Below, in pieces: positions 1 through 9,537 of a DNA stretch of 60,148 bases. Source of the stretch: Comamonadaceae bacterium (GTDB lineage: Bacteria; Pseudomonadota; Gammaproteobacteria; Burkholderiales; Burkholderiaceae_C). Position numbers and translations under genes: made by a program. The stretch is from contig JAIXRJ010000020.1 of assembly GCA_027485235.1 (NCBI GenBank), positions 1 to 60,148 of the forward strand, given 5' to 3'. A model generated the notes under the pieces. It ran no database searches and was not told the DNA's origin. It worked only from the letters and a program-made list of their open reading frames with translations. Position 1 is the stretch's first letter. Every line of letters starts with the position of its first letter.

Positions 1-162
1 ACCGAGCGCAAAGTGATTTTTCAAGGTGTGCACCAGCTGATGGGCAGCGACCTGGGACCCCTGTGGCGCGAGGATGAGGCGAGAACGAGTAAGATGGTAT
101 TCATTGGCATCGATCTGCCCAAAGACATCCTGTTGCAAGGTTTAGAACAGTGCTTGGTTTGA
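1..162 (+). CDS. CobW-family GTP-binding protein, C-terminal end (partial)
   Basis: An open frame enters from the left edge and stops with TGA at 160-162, giving the last 53 residues of a protein. The visible stretch FQGVHQLMGSD, then SKMVFIGIDLPKD and a final LEQCLV, is typical of the C-terminal domain of CobW/YjiA-type P-loop GTPases, which are linked to metal (often zinc) handling. The nucleotide-binding domain lies outside the window. Its position just upstream of dksA on the same strand is, from memory, common in related betaproteobacteria. The family call rests only on the C-terminal domain. Confidence 0.7.
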   Translation, partial: TERKVIFQGVHQLMGSDLGPLWREDEARTSKMVFIGIDLPKDILLQGLEQCLV

Positions 163-405
163 GTGAGATTCAGTGAGTGGGCGCGTTCTGCTTGAAGCGG
201 AACGGGCCATTAATCGATCCAATATTATTTTTTGATCGTTCTTATCGCTACAATCGCCCGCCTGAAGCCCCCCCTTTGGGGCGGTTGGTGAAACCCACTC
301 GGTCTACAAACGGGTTTGAAATGCAAATGAACAGGTTTTTCAATCGGTTGCTGCAGTGTGGCAAGAAGTTTGGGCCTGCCCTTTCACACGGCTAGGAGAC
401 AAGAC

Positions 406-1647
406 GTGAAGACCTCAAATAAGAAAACGGCAGCCAAAGCGGTGGCTAGCAAGTCCAAGCCCAGTGCTGTCAAAAAAGCAGCTCCGGCCAAGAAACCCGT
501 GCCTGTCAAAAAGCCTGTACCAGCCAAAAAAGCGGCGCCTGTGAAAAAGGCCGCCCCAGCCAAAAAAGCGGTGCCGGCCAAGAAGCCAGCCGCAGCAAAA
601 AAGGCTGTCGCCGTGAAAAAGCCCACGCCTGCCAAGAAAGCCATGCCTGTGAAAAAGGCGGCACCTGCCAAGAAGCCTGCTGCGGTGAAAAAAGCGGCGC
701 CGGTGAAGAAATCGGCATCTGTCAAAGCGGTGGCCAAACCGGCCTCGAAGCCCGCAGCCAAAACGATGGTGACCACGGCTGGCAAAGGCAAAGCCACAGC
801 CAAGCCCGTTGCCGTAGTCGACAAAACAAAAAACAAAACCACAGTCCCCGCCGTGAAAAAACCGGCCCCTGTGGTCTCCAAGCCAGCGGCTGCCTCTAAG
901 GCAAAAGCTGCACCCGTGCCGACCTCTAAAAAGGCGGCCTCTGTTCCTGAAGCGAAACCTATGACTGTTAAAAAAGTGGCGACACCGACTGCCCCGGTCG
1001 CCCCAACTGCCGTGACGGCAGCGGCGGCGCCTTCTGCGCCTGACCAATTGATTCGTGCCACGCGTCCCTCGGCCCGTTTGGCCCAGATCACTGTGCCTTC
1101 TCTCCCACCGGCCGTGGCCTCTACGGCGGCCAAGGCCAGTTTCATGCCGAGTGCGCCCGTTGCGGCTGTGGCTGCCCCATTTGCACCCATCAAAAAAGAC
1201 CCCAAGCTGGCCAACAACTGGAAATCCAAATCGCTCGAAGCATTGACCGACGCCGAGATTTTGGCCATGCCTGAAGCGGAGTACATGAACAATGTTCAAT
1301 TGGCGTATTTCCGTCTGAAATTGACCGCCTTGAAGCAAGAGATTTTGAACAGTGCGGGTGCGACGACCGAGCATTTGCGTGAAGACACCGTGGTGGTGCC
1401 CGACCCTGCTGACCGCGCCACCATTGAGGAAGAACACGCGCTGGAGTTGCGCACGCGCGACCGTGAGCGCAAATTGCTCAAGAAAATTGAGCAATCGATT
1501 GGCTTGATCGATTCGGGTGAGTACGGCTACTGCGATGAAACCGGTGAGCCCATTGGCGTGGGCCGTTTGTTGGCTCGCCCGACGGCCACTTTGTCGCTGG
1601 AAGCGCAGCAACGCCGCGAGTTGAAGCAAAAGATGTTCGGCGACTGA
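406..1647 (+). CDS. dksA: DksA-family RNA polymerase-binding factor with long Lys/Ala/Pro-rich N-terminal arm
   Basis: The last ~145 residues form a DksA domain. It has the coiled-coil tip motif DPADRAT, which in DksA enters the RNA polymerase secondary channel with ppGpp, followed by a globular end beginning YGYCDETGEPIG. Only one of the four classical zinc cysteines remains (CDET, then no second pair), as in some alphaproteobacterial DksA proteins. Residues 1 to ~260 are low complexity, built of KKAAPAKK, KKPVP and similar units, and resemble histone-H1 tails. I chose GTG at 406 because AGGAG at 394-398 lies 7 bases upstream; the frame remains open further 5'. The protein is 413 residues against ~150 in Escherichia coli. 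A strong terminator follows. The arm is likely to bind nucleic acid or another polyanion, but that is inference. Confidence 0.88.
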   Translation: MKTSNKKTAAKAVASKSKPSAVKKAAPAKKPVPVKKPVPAKKAAPVKKAAPAKKAVPAKKPAAAKKAVAVKKPTPAKKAMPVKKAAPAKKPAAVKKAAPVKKSASVKAVAKPASKPAAKTMVTTAGKGKATAKPVAVVDKTKNKTTVPAVKKPAPVVSKPAAASKAKAAPVPTSKKAASVPEAKPMTVKKVATPTAPVAPTAVTAAAAPSAPDQLIRATRPSARLAQITVPSLPPAVASTAAKASFMPSAPVAAVAAPFAPIKKDPKLANNWKSKSLEALTDAEILAMPEAEYMNNVQLAYFRLKLTALKQEILNSAGATTEHLREDTVVVPDPADRATIEEEHALELRTRDRERKLLKKIEQSIGLIDSGEYGYCDETGEPIGVGRLLARPTATLSLEAQQRRELKQKMFGD

Positions 1648-1670
1648 TCTTGATGGCTTCTGAGCCCTTA

Positions 1671-1696
1671 AAAAAACCCCTGCGAAGGGGTTTTTT
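1671..1696 (+). terminator. Rho-independent terminator after dksA
   Basis: A perfect stem, AAAAAACCCC at 1671-1680 with GGGGTTTTTT at 1687-1696 and a 6-base loop, continues into a run of eight T. It begins 24 bases after the dksA stop and closes that transcription unit before mraZ. Confidence 0.9.
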
Positions 1697-1698
1697 TT

Positions 1699-1920
1699 CG
1701 CCCTCAGCGTTGAGTCGGTGTCGAATTCATTTTTGCATTTGACAATTTTGTAATTTTTTTATTTTCCAGAATCCTTCACAGGTTACTTTCAGTGCCCCTT
1801 GTAAGTGCCTAATTTACATAGAAATTTCCCTGCATTGAAGGTAAGATTTCTCCGCTAAGCCATTGATTTCATTGAAAAAAATCGACTTCCTCCTGTTGAG
1901 TTGCGTTGAATTCCTGTTAC
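1699..1920. other. AT-rich non-coding spacer before mraZ
   Basis: No credible gene is seen between the dksA terminator and the mraZ control region. The stretch is visibly richer in A and T than its surroundings. It contains two AGTGCC words at 1791 and 1804 that resemble the MraZ-box units further downstream but lack the regular 10-base spacing. Confidence 0.5.
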
Positions 1921-1923
1921 AGT
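1896..1923 (+). promoter_or_regulatory. putative mraZ (dcw cluster) promoter
   Basis: TTGAGT at 1896-1901 and TACAGT at 1918-1923 are separated by 16 bases and resemble sigma-70 -35 and -10 boxes. The -10 box runs into the first AGTGC repeat, as expected if MraZ represses its own promoter. The match is imperfect and rests on position and spacing only. Confidence 0.35.
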
Positions 1924-1955
1924 GCAAAAAAGTGCAATTAAGTGGGGAAAAGTGC
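1921..1955 (+). promoter_or_regulatory. MraZ operator: four AGTG(C/G) repeats with 10-base period
   Basis: AGTGC occurs at 1921, 1931 and 1951 and AGTGG at 1941, exactly 10 bases apart on one face of the helix. MraZ is known to bind several short TGGG-type direct repeats with 5-base spacers upstream of its own gene. This array has the same geometry with a TGC/TGG core. It also argues that the real mraZ start is downstream of these repeats rather than at the GTG at 1922, which lies inside the first unit. Confidence 0.75.
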
Positions 1956-1993
1956 CTCCGCTTGCACCTCTCAACTGGAAAAAGGTCGTTGCA

Positions 1994-2422
1994 GTGTTTC
2001 AAGGGGCTTCATCGCTGAGTCTGGATGCCAAAGGGCGGTTGTCTGTGCCGACTCGGCATCGCGACGTCCTGAGCGCCAACGCCCAGGGCCACTTGACGAT
2101 CACCAAACACCCGCACGGTTGCTTGATGGTGTTTCCCCGCCCTGAGTGGGAAAAATTCCGTGAGCGCATTGCCCAGTTGCCCATGTCGGCCCAGTGGTGG
2201 AAGCGCATTTTTTTGGGCAACGCCATGGATGTCGAGATGGACGGCACTGGTCGGGTCTTGATTTCACCCGAGTTGCGCCAAGCCGCGGGCATTGCCAAAG
2301 ACACCATGTTGCTGGGCATGGGCAACCACTTTGAGTTGTGGGACAAGGCCACCTACGACGCGCAAGAAGCGCAGGCCATGCAGGGCGAGATGCCCGATGT
2401 GTTCAAGGACTTTTCGTTCTGA
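1994..2422 (+). CDS. mraZ: transcriptional regulator MraZ
   Basis: MraZ is a ring-forming DNA-binding protein that represses the dcw cluster. The protein carries the two family repeats: [14 protein letters not shown] near the N terminus and [14 protein letters not shown] in the second half (SpoVT/AbrB-like swapped hairpins). I chose GTG at 1994 because the product then begins [13 protein letters not shown], matching the usual MFRGA... start, and is 142 residues, the normal family length. AAAGG at 1982-1986 is a weak ribosome site. It is the first gene of the dcw cluster and ends 5 bases before rsmH. Confidence 0.93.
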   Translation: MFQGASSLSLDAKGRLSVPTRHRDVLSANAQGHLTITKHPHGCLMVFPRPEWEKFRERIAQLPMSAQWWKRIFLGNAMDVEMDGTGRVLISPELRQAAGIAKDTMLLGMGNHFELWDKATYDAQEAQAMQGEMPDVFKDFSF

Positions 2423-2427
2423 ATGCA

Positions 2428-3357
2428 ATGACCGAAAACGCGCTGACCCACACCACTGTGCTTTTGAATGAGGCGGTGGACGAATTGCTCCAAGCCAGTG
2501 CCGGTGCTGATGGCACTTATGTCGACGCCACCTTCGGGCGCGGTGGGCATTCGCGATTGATTTTGTCGCGCTTGTCGGCGCAGGGGCGACTGCAAGCTTT
2601 TGACAAAGACCTTGAAGCCATTGCCGAGGCTGCCCGCATTGCGGATGAACGGTTTTCTATCCGCCACGACGGCTTTTCGCACCTGGGTGAACTGCCCGCC
2701 GGCAGCGTCGATGGCGTCCTGATGGACTTGGGCATCAGCTCCCCCCAAATTGACAGCCCCGAGAGGGGTTTTTCTTTTCGTTTTGAGGGCCCCCTCGACA
2801 TGCGCATGGACACCACGCGCGGTGAGAGTGTGGCCGATTGGCTGGCTTCGGCCACAGTGGATCAAATCACGGAGGTGATACGTGACTATGGCGAAGAACG
2901 GTTTGCTTTTCAGATTGCAAAGGCGCTTGTGGCTCGCCGACAAGAGCGGGGCCCAATTTCAACCACCGCCGATCTGGCCCAGCTCGTGGCTGACACGGTC
3001 AAAACCCGCGAGCCGGGCAAGGACCCTGCAACGCGGACATTTCAGGCTTTTCGGATTTTCATCAACGCCGAGCTTGAGGAGCTCGAACAAGCGTTAGAAG
3101 CCAGTCTGCGCGTGCTCAAGACCGGTGCGCGCTTGGTGGTGATCAGCTTTCATTCTTTGGAAGACCGGATTGTCAAGCAGTTCATCGCCAAGCATTCCAA
3201 GGAAGTGGTGGACCGCCGGGTTCCCTTTGCGGCGCCTGTGCCCATGCGTTTGAGGGCTTTGGGCCGTGTCAAACCCAGTGCGCAAGAGGTGGCTGCCAAT
3301 CCCCGATCACGCAGCGCCATCATGCGCATCGCTGAGCGAACGGAAGTGCCCGCATGA
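2428..3357 (+). CDS. rsmH: 16S rRNA (cytosine(1402)-N(4))-methyltransferase RsmH
   Basis: RsmH (MraW) methylates N4 of C1402 in 16S rRNA using S-adenosylmethionine. The product is 309 residues. It opens with [13 protein letters not shown], has the SAM-binding motif [10 protein letters not shown] at about residues 33-42, the [10 protein letters not shown] motif, and the C-terminal [11 protein letters not shown] and [10 protein letters not shown] blocks typical of the family. The start at ATG 2428 gives the standard N terminus; the frame is open further upstream inside mraZ. It follows mraZ by 5 bases and overlaps ftsL by 4 bases (ATGA), so translation is likely coupled. Confidence 0.96.
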   Translation: MTENALTHTTVLLNEAVDELLQASAGADGTYVDATFGRGGHSRLILSRLSAQGRLQAFDKDLEAIAEAARIADERFSIRHDGFSHLGELPAGSVDGVLMDLGISSPQIDSPERGFSFRFEGPLDMRMDTTRGESVADWLASATVDQITEVIRDYGEERFAFQIAKALVARRQERGPISTTADLAQLVADTVKTREPGKDPATRTFQAFRIFINAELEELEQALEASLRVLKTGARLVVISFHSLEDRIVKQFIAKHSKEVVDRRVPFAAPVPMRLRALGRVKPSAQEVAANPRSRSAIMRIAERTEVPA

Positions 3358-3680
3358 CACGACTCAATCTGCTGATTTTGCTTGCCGTGCTGGGGAGTGC
3401 CTTGATGCTGGTGCACAGCCAGTATGAAACGCGTCGCTTGTTCATGGCCTTAGAGACCGCTCGTAAAGAGGCGCATCGCCTTGAAGTCGACCACGATCGC
3501 TTGCAAGTGGAGCGACGTGCCCAGGCCACGCCCTTGCGCGTGGAGCAAATTGCGCGTCAGCAATTGCAGATGAAGACAGCATCCCCAGCGATCACCCAGT
3601 ACGTCAGCCTTGCGGGCAAAAAAGCCCCTGCTGCACCTGTGTCACCTGTGGTCGCACCGTCCGAGGATGGCCGCCCATGA
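3354..3680 (+). CDS. ftsL: cell division protein FtsL
   Basis: FtsL is a small bitopic inner-membrane protein that forms the FtsQLB subcomplex of the divisome. The product is 108 residues, with a membrane span at about residues 3-20 and then a heptad-like coiled coil ([22 protein letters not shown], about residues 37-58). The C-terminal end is Ala/Pro-rich. Primary sequence is poorly conserved in this family, so position between rsmH and ftsI, the size and the topology carry the call. It overlaps both neighbours by 4 bases. Confidence 0.92.
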   Translation: MTRLNLLILLAVLGSALMLVHSQYETRRLFMALETARKEAHRLEVDHDRLQVERRAQATPLRVEQIARQQLQMKTASPAITQYVSLAGKKAPAAPVSPVVAPSEDGRP

Positions 3681-5413
3681 GCCATCGCAGTGTCCAACTG
3701 AGCTCCAGTCCTTTGTTGACCAGCAAAACCCCTGTTTGGCGCAGCAAACTCATTGTGGCGGCGATCGCACTGGGTTTTCTGGGCCTGGTGGTGCGGGCAG
3801 TTTATGTGCAAGTGATTGCCAACGATTTCTTCTTGCGCCAAGGCGAAGTGCGGTTTGCCCGCACCTTGACACTGCCGGCCAACCGTGGGCGGGTGCTGGA
3901 TCGCAATGGTTTGTTGTTGGCGTCGAGCGTGCCTGCTCCCAGCATTTGGGCCAATCCCGAGGACATCGAACGCGATCCGGTCAAGCTGCGTGAACTGGCC
4001 CGTTTGCTGCAAATGAGTTCTGTGGAGTTGGACAAAAAACTCAAAGATGACGAGAAGACGTTTGTCTGGTTGCGTCGACAAATGGACGAACCGGTGGTCA
4101 AGGAGATCCTCGCCTTGAAAATCAAGGGGGTTTACGACATCAAAGAATACAAGCGTTTGTACCCTGAAGGTGAAGCTGCAGCCCACATTGTGGGCTTTAC
4201 CAATGTGGAAGATCAGGGTCAGGAAGGTGTGGAACTGGTTTTTCAACAGCAACTGGCAGGCAAGCCCGGCACACGCCGCGTGATCAAAGACCGCTTTGGC
4301 CGTGTCGTGGAATCGGTCGGTGAGACGATTCCTCCGGAAGACGGCATGGACTTGCAATTGAGCGTGGACAGCAAAGTTCAGTTCTTTGCCTATCAAAAGT
4401 TGCGAGAAGCCGTGCTGGAGCACAAAGCCAAAGCGGGCAGTGTGGTGGTGCTGGATGCCCAGACGGGTGAGATTCTGGCTTTGGCCAATTACCCCAGTTA
4501 CGCGCCTGACAAGCGGGTGAACTTGAGTGGTGAACAGTTGCGCAACCGTGCATTGACAGACACTTTTGAGCCAGGCTCCACCATGAAGCCATTCGCTGTA
4601 GCGCTGGCGCTGGAGAAGGGCTTGGTCAAACCAGAGACACCCATTCAGACGGCACCAGGCCGCATCACCATCACCGGATCCACCATCACCGATGCGCACC
4701 CGCACGGTGTCCTCACGGTCAATGAGGTGATCCAAAAATCCAGCAACGTGGGCACGGTCAAGATGGCGATGCAGATGCAGCCTCGCGAGATGTGGGAAAT
4801 GTTTGCCCAAGTGGGTTTTGGACAAAAACCGCAGTTGCCTTTCCCAGGTGTTGTGAGTGGACGCCTGCGCCCCTACAAGACTTGGCGGCCGATCGAGCAG
4901 GCCACCATGAGTTACGGTTATGGTATTTCGGGCAGCTTGTTTCAAGTGGCCCGTGCCTACACCGTTTTTGCGCGGGATGGTGAGGTGGTGCCGGCGACCC
5001 TCATGAAAGCCGAAAACCCAGTGCCTGGCGTACGTGTGATCAGTGCGGACAACGCCAAAGCCATGCGCAAGATGCTGCAAATGGCCGCTGGCCCGGGGGG
5101 AACAGCCCAAAAAGCCCAAACGATGGGCTATTCCGTGGGAGGTAAAACAGGCACAGCCCACAAGCAAGAAGGCAAGGGTTATGCGGGGAAAAAATACCGC
5201 GGATTCTTTGTTGGCATGGCCCCCATTGAGGCGCCACGCATCGTCGTTGCGGTGATGATCGATGAGCCCACCAATGGGCGTTATTACGGTGGCGATGTGG
5301 CAGCACCCGTTTTCAGTCAGACGGTGCAGCAGACTTTGCGCTTGATGGGGGTGCAGCCCGACATGGCGGTCAAGCCTCAAATCATCGCCCAAACGGTGGA
5401 GGAGTCATTCTGA
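3677..5413 (+). CDS. ftsI: peptidoglycan D,D-transpeptidase FtsI (penicillin-binding protein 3)
   Basis: FtsI crosslinks septal peptidoglycan in the periplasm and is anchored by an N-terminal membrane span at about residues 24-46. The three active-site motifs of penicillin-binding transpeptidases are present: S301-T-M-K304 (nucleophile Ser301), S355-S-N357 and K490-T-G-T493. The dimerisation/pedestal region, including NRGRVLDRNG, precedes them. At 578 residues it has the family length. It overlaps ftsL by 4 bases and murE by 1 base (TGATG). Confidence 0.97.
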   Translation: MSHRSVQLSSSPLLTSKTPVWRSKLIVAAIALGFLGLVVRAVYVQVIANDFFLRQGEVRFARTLTLPANRGRVLDRNGLLLASSVPAPSIWANPEDIERDPVKLRELARLLQMSSVELDKKLKDDEKTFVWLRRQMDEPVVKEILALKIKGVYDIKEYKRLYPEGEAAAHIVGFTNVEDQGQEGVELVFQQQLAGKPGTRRVIKDRFGRVVESVGETIPPEDGMDLQLSVDSKVQFFAYQKLREAVLEHKAKAGSVVVLDAQTGEILALANYPSYAPDKRVNLSGEQLRNRALTDTFEPGSTMKPFAVALALEKGLVKPETPIQTAPGRITITGSTITDAHPHGVLTVNEVIQKSSNVGTVKMAMQMQPREMWEMFAQVGFGQKPQLPFPGVVSGRLRPYKTWRPIEQATMSYGYGISGSLFQVARAYTVFARDGEVVPATLMKAENPVPGVRVISADNAKAMRKMLQMAAGPGGTAQKAQTMGYSVGGKTGTAHKQEGKGYAGKKYRGFFVGMAPIEAPRIVVAVMIDEPTNGRYYGGDVAAPVFSQTVQQTLRLMGVQPDMAVKPQIIAQTVEESF

Positions 5414-6951
5414 TGAAGGTTTTGCAAAACCCTTTGGAAGCTTCACGCTGGTTGCGGCAGCGTGTGACGGGCGAGTTGCGTACCGACAGCCGTTTGGTGA
5501 AGTCGGGAGATGCTTTCATCGCTTGGCCCGGTGCAGCCACAGATGGCCGTCGGTTTCTGGATGTGTCAATGCAACAAGGTGCGGCAGCCTGTGTGCTGGC
5601 TCAGGAGGGCAGCGAACCCTGGCAAGCCTTGAGCGATCAGGACCCAGTGGCGCAAAAATTGGAGCGCATGGCCTGCATGGCCGATTTGAAAGCACAAACC
5701 GGCTTGATCGCCTCGGCTTTCTATGAGCACCCCAGCCAAGAATTGGCTGTGCTGGCCGTGACGGGCACCAACGGCAAGACATCAACCACCTGGTGGTTGG
5801 CGCAAGCCCTGGGGTCACCTGTGTTGCGCAAGCCTTGCGGTTTGGTCGGAACACTGGGGGTCGGTTTGATGCCACATTTGTCATCGACTGGCATGACCAC
5901 TCCTGATCCGGTCTTTTTGCAGCGGCAGTTTCGAGAATTTGCCGACGCTGGATTGAAGCACTGCGCCATCGAGGCTTCTTCAATTGGTTTGAGTGAGCAC
6001 CGCCTTGCTGGCACAGTCATCCGCGTGGCGGTGTTGACCAATTTCACACAAGACCATCTCGACTACCACGGCAGCATGGGCGCGTATTGGGCTGCCAAAG
6101 AGGCCCTTTTTCAGTGGCCGGGGCTGCAAGCTGCGGTGGTGAATGTGGATGATCCGCAAGGCGCGGGATTGGCAGCGCAATTGCTGGAACAGGGCATGGA
6201 GGTTTGGACCTGCTCGCGACAGGGGACAGCGCGTTTGACCGCACGGCCCATCGACAACGCTGAGGGCATCGCTTTCGAGGTGATCGAGGGATCGCAGGTG
6301 CGGAGTTTGCACACCGCACTGATGGGGGATTACAACATCGACAACCTGTTGGGCGTGATCGGGTGCTTGCGTGCTTTGGGGATTTCTCTCGACGAGGCGG
6401 TGCAGTCTTGCACCTATTTGACGCCCGTGCCAGGGCGCATGCAGCGCATTGCGAAGTTGAAGACGGATGTGCCCTTGACGGTGGTTGACTACGCCCACAC
6501 GCCAGACGCCATTGAGAAAGCCTTGTTGGCCTTGAGGCCCATGGCACGGCAGCGGGGGGGGCGTTTGTGGTGCCTGCTCGGGTGTGGTGGTGATCGTGAT
6601 CCCGGAAAACGTCCGCTGATGGCCGCCGTGGCTCAAACCTGTGCCGATGGACTTTTCTTGACCAGTGACAACCCCAGGTCCGAGTCACCTCAAGCCATTT
6701 TGGATGACATGAGCAAGGGTTTGAGGCATTTTCAAAACGTGACCATCGAATCAGATCGGGCCTTGGCGATCCATGCGGTGATCGACGGGGCACAAGACCA
6801 CGACGTGGTGCTGATTGCAGGCAAAGGGCATGAGACTTACCAGGAAATCATGGGTGTCAGGCATCCATTTTCGGATGCCGAGGTCGTTCAGACCGCATTG
6901 CAACGCCGAGCCGCTCGCTTGAACCCTGTCCCGCAGAAGGTGAAGGCATGA
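5413..6951 (+). CDS. murE: UDP-N-acetylmuramoyl-L-alanyl-D-glutamate--2,6-diaminopimelate ligase MurE
   Basis: MurE adds the third amino acid to UDP-MurNAc-L-Ala-D-Glu in the cytoplasm, using ATP. The ATP loop GTNGKTSTT is at residues 118-126. The DNPR motif at residues 419-422 is the signature that selects meso-diaminopimelate rather than lysine. The product is 512 residues, normal for the family. The gene shares one base with ftsI and overlaps murF by 4 bases, so the mur genes are probably co-translated. Confidence 0.96.
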   Translation: MKVLQNPLEASRWLRQRVTGELRTDSRLVKSGDAFIAWPGAATDGRRFLDVSMQQGAAACVLAQEGSEPWQALSDQDPVAQKLERMACMADLKAQTGLIASAFYEHPSQELAVLAVTGTNGKTSTTWWLAQALGSPVLRKPCGLVGTLGVGLMPHLSSTGMTTPDPVFLQRQFREFADAGLKHCAIEASSIGLSEHRLAGTVIRVAVLTNFTQDHLDYHGSMGAYWAAKEALFQWPGLQAAVVNVDDPQGAGLAAQLLEQGMEVWTCSRQGTARLTARPIDNAEGIAFEVIEGSQVRSLHTALMGDYNIDNLLGVIGCLRALGISLDEAVQSCTYLTPVPGRMQRIAKLKTDVPLTVVDYAHTPDAIEKALLALRPMARQRGGRLWCLLGCGGDRDPGKRPLMAAVAQTCADGLFLTSDNPRSESPQAILDDMSKGLRHFQNVTIESDRALAIHAVIDGAQDHDVVLIAGKGHETYQEIMGVRHPFSDAEVVQTALQRRAARLNPVPQKVKA

Positions 6952-8366
6952 GCGCCATGAATTTGTCTTTGCAACGGGCTGCAAGTTGGTTGAGCCAAGC
7001 GCGCATTGTGGGCCATGGCGAAGTGATTGTGGACCGTGTCCACACCGACACACGCACACTGCAGCCGGGTGATTTGTTTGTGGCTTTGCGTGGCGATAAG
7101 TTTGACGCCAACGCGTTCATCAACCAAGCCAAGACGCAAGGTGCCGTGGCGGTCATTTGCGAGCCCCAAGGTGAGGCCATGGCCTTGGCCCACGGCCTGA
7201 GCGCCGTTGTGGTGCCCGATGCCCGCTCGGCATTGGGCGAGTTGGCGGCGGGCTGGCGTCAGCAATTTGATTTGCCTGTGGTGGCCATCACCGGCAGCAA
7301 TGGCAAAACCACCGTGACGCAGATGGTTGCATCCATTTTGCGGGTTCATGCACACGAACACAGTTTGTCCACCCAGGGCAACCTCAACAACGAGATTGGG
7401 GTGCCGCTGACCTTGCTCAATTTGCGTGCACACCATCGCATGGCTGTGGTGGAGTTGGGCATGAACCATCCTGGTGAGATCGCCTACTTGGCGCGTTTGG
7501 TTCGTCCAACAGTGGCTTTGGTAAACAACGCGCAGCGGGAGCATCAGGAGTACATGGGCTCGGTCGAAGCGGTGGCCCATGAGAACGGTGCAGTGCTGCA
7601 ATCATTGCCTTCCCATGGTGTGGCGATCTATCCAGCCGATGAAATCCATACCCCCATCTGGGCCACATTGGCAAGCCCAAGAGCTTGCCGCACATTCGCT
7701 TTGCACGACGCGCAAGTTTCGGCCGCCATGGTGATTTGGATGGCTGGCGCTTGGCAATTCACTTTGAAGACAAGCGAAGGGGCCGCGCCAGTTCGCCTGC
7801 ACATTGCCGGACGCCACAACGTGAAAAATGCTTTGGCTGCTGCCGCTTGTGCTTTGTCTGCAGGGGTAGCGCTGAGCGATGTGGTGCAAGGCTTGCAAGC
7901 TTTTGAACCGGTCAAAGGCCGTTCGCGAGCGTTGACGGTCCAGCAAGGCGGGCGTGTGTTGTCATTGGTCGATGACACCTACAACGCCAACCCCGATTCG
8001 GTGCGTGCTGCCATCGATGTACTCGCGGAGTTGCCAGCGCCCCGCTTGATGGTTTTGGGCGACATGGGAGAGGTGGGCCACCAAGGTCCGCAGTTCCACG
8101 CCGAAGTGGGGGCCTACGCCGCTGAGCGTGGCATCGACGTTCTGTTCACTTTGGGAGACCTGTGTGCCGAAGCCGCCAAGGCGTTTGGTGCGGGCCGACA
8201 TTTTGACAACATGGCCGATCTGTGCAAAGCCGTGTTGACGCAAGTCATGGACTCTCAAAGTGTGCTCGTCAAAGGATCCCGCGCCATGAAGATGGAGCAA
8301 GTGGTGGACGCCGTGGTGCAGCAAGCTGCAGAAATCAATAAAAAAGGGGAGACCCATGCTGCTTAG
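6948..8366 (+). CDS. murF: UDP-N-acetylmuramoyl-tripeptide--D-alanyl-D-alanine ligase MurF
   Basis: MurF adds D-Ala-D-Ala to the UDP-MurNAc-tripeptide, the last cytoplasmic step for the nucleotide precursor. The product is 472 residues with the Mur ligase ATP loop GSNGKTT at residues 116-122, the central NxxEHQ-like segment REHQEYMGS and the C-terminal [10 protein letters not shown] motif. ATG 6948 overlaps the murE stop (ATGA); a second in-frame ATG lies at 6957. The stop overlaps the mraY start by 11 bases. Confidence 0.96.
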   Translation: MSAMNLSLQRAASWLSQARIVGHGEVIVDRVHTDTRTLQPGDLFVALRGDKFDANAFINQAKTQGAVAVICEPQGEAMALAHGLSAVVVPDARSALGELAAGWRQQFDLPVVAITGSNGKTTVTQMVASILRVHAHEHSLSTQGNLNNEIGVPLTLLNLRAHHRMAVVELGMNHPGEIAYLARLVRPTVALVNNAQREHQEYMGSVEAVAHENGAVLQSLPSHGVAIYPADEIHTPIWATLASPRACRTFALHDAQVSAAMVIWMAGAWQFTLKTSEGAAPVRLHIAGRHNVKNALAAAACALSAGVALSDVVQGLQAFEPVKGRSRALTVQQGGRVLSLVDDTYNANPDSVRAAIDVLAELPAPRLMVLGDMGEVGHQGPQFHAEVGAYAAERGIDVLFTLGDLCAEAAKAFGAGRHFDNMADLCKAVLTQVMDSQSVLVKGSRAMKMEQVVDAVVQQAAEINKKGETHAA

Positions 8367-9534
8367 TCTGGCGCAATGGTTGCAAACGTTGTCTCCTGAG
8401 TGGGGCTTTTTGCGGGTATTTCAATACATCACCTTCCGTGCGGTGATGGCCGCAATGACTGCCCTGTTGATCGGCTTGAGCGCGGGTCCATGGGTGATTC
8501 GCCGCCTGACTTCGCTCAAGATCGGTCAGCCTATCCGCGGGTACGCATTGCAGTCGCATCTGGCCAAAAGTGGCACACCGACCATGGGGGGGGTGCTGAT
8601 TTTGCTGTCCATCGCCATCTCGACCCTGCTGTGGTTTGACCTGTCCAACCGATTCGTGTGGATCGTCTTGATCGTGACCTTGGGTTTTGGTGCTATTGGT
8701 TGGGTCGATGACTGGCGCAAGGTCGTGCACAAAGACCCTGAGGGCATGCGCTCACGCGAGAAGTACTTTTGGCAATCCGTCATCGGTCTGTTGGCCGCGC
8801 TGTACCTGGTTTTCAGCATTTCCGAAAGCTCCAATCTGCGGGTGATGGACTTGTTTGCCAGATGGGCGATGTCCGGTTTCGATGTGAACTTGCCGCCCAA
8901 GGCGGACCTGATGGTGCCGTTCTTCAAAGAAGTGAGCTATCCCTTGGGCGTGTTCGGGTTCGTGATCCTGACCTATCTGGTCATTGTGGGGTCCAGCAAT
9001 GCCGTCAACTTGACCGATGGCCTCGATGGCTTGGCCATCATGCCGGTGGTCATGGTGGGCTCTGCATTGGGGGTGTTCGCGTATGTGACGGGCAGTTCGG
9101 TGTATTCCAAATACCTGTTTTTGCCCCACATCCCGGGTTCGGGTGAATTGTTGATTTTTTGCGCTGCCATGGCCGGATCAGGTTTGGCCTTTTTGTGGTT
9201 CAACACCCACCCAGCGCAAGTGTTCATGGGCGACGTGGGCGCCTTGGCGCTCGGTGCTGCACTGGGGACCATCGCCGTGATCGTGCGTCAGGAGATCGTC
9301 CTGTCCATCATGGGGGGCATCTTTGTGGTGGAGGCCTTGTCGGTGATGGCTCAGGTGGCGTACTTCAAGTACACCAAGAAAAAATACGGTGAAGGCCGCC
9401 GCATCTTGAAGATGGCGCCTTTGCACCATCATTTTGAGAAAAGCGGTTGGAAAGAAACCCAGGTGGTGGTGCGTTTTTGGATCATCACCATGCTGCTGTG
9501 TCTGGTCGGCTTGTCGACCTTGAAGCTGAGGTAA
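8356..9534 (+). CDS. mraY: phospho-N-acetylmuramoyl-pentapeptide-transferase MraY
   Basis: MraY transfers phospho-MurNAc-pentapeptide to undecaprenyl phosphate, making lipid I on the inner face of the membrane. The 392-residue product has about ten hydrophobic spans and the polytopic transferase motifs WVDDWRK (aspartate pair), [10 protein letters not shown] and the C-terminal APLHHHFE histidine motif. GGGGAG at 8345-8350 is a good ribosome site for ATG 8356, which lies inside the end of murF. Confidence 0.97.
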   Translation: MLLSLAQWLQTLSPEWGFLRVFQYITFRAVMAAMTALLIGLSAGPWVIRRLTSLKIGQPIRGYALQSHLAKSGTPTMGGVLILLSIAISTLLWFDLSNRFVWIVLIVTLGFGAIGWVDDWRKVVHKDPEGMRSREKYFWQSVIGLLAALYLVFSISESSNLRVMDLFARWAMSGFDVNLPPKADLMVPFFKEVSYPLGVFGFVILTYLVIVGSSNAVNLTDGLDGLAIMPVVMVGSALGVFAYVTGSSVYSKYLFLPHIPGSGELLIFCAAMAGSGLAFLWFNTHPAQVFMGDVGALALGAALGTIAVIVRQEIVLSIMGGIFVVEALSVMAQVAYFKYTKKKYGEGRRILKMAPLHHHFEKSGWKETQVVVRFWIITMLLCLVGLSTLKLR

Positions 9535-9537
9535 ACC

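Noticed and set aside
384..1292. Long minus-strand open frames across dksA
   Set aside because: They are shadows of the repetitive Lys/Ala/Pro codons (AAG/GCC read backwards as Leu/Phe/Gly/Ala); the plus strand has the DksA domain and a ribosome site.
1922..1993. Upstream GTG (1922) as the mraZ start
   Set aside because: It lies inside the first MraZ box and next to the putative -10 element; GTG 1994 gives the standard N terminus and length.
3557..5392. 611-codon minus-strand frame across ftsI
   Set aside because: It is antisense to a complete FtsI, is rich in His, Gln and Arg, and has no recognisable domain.
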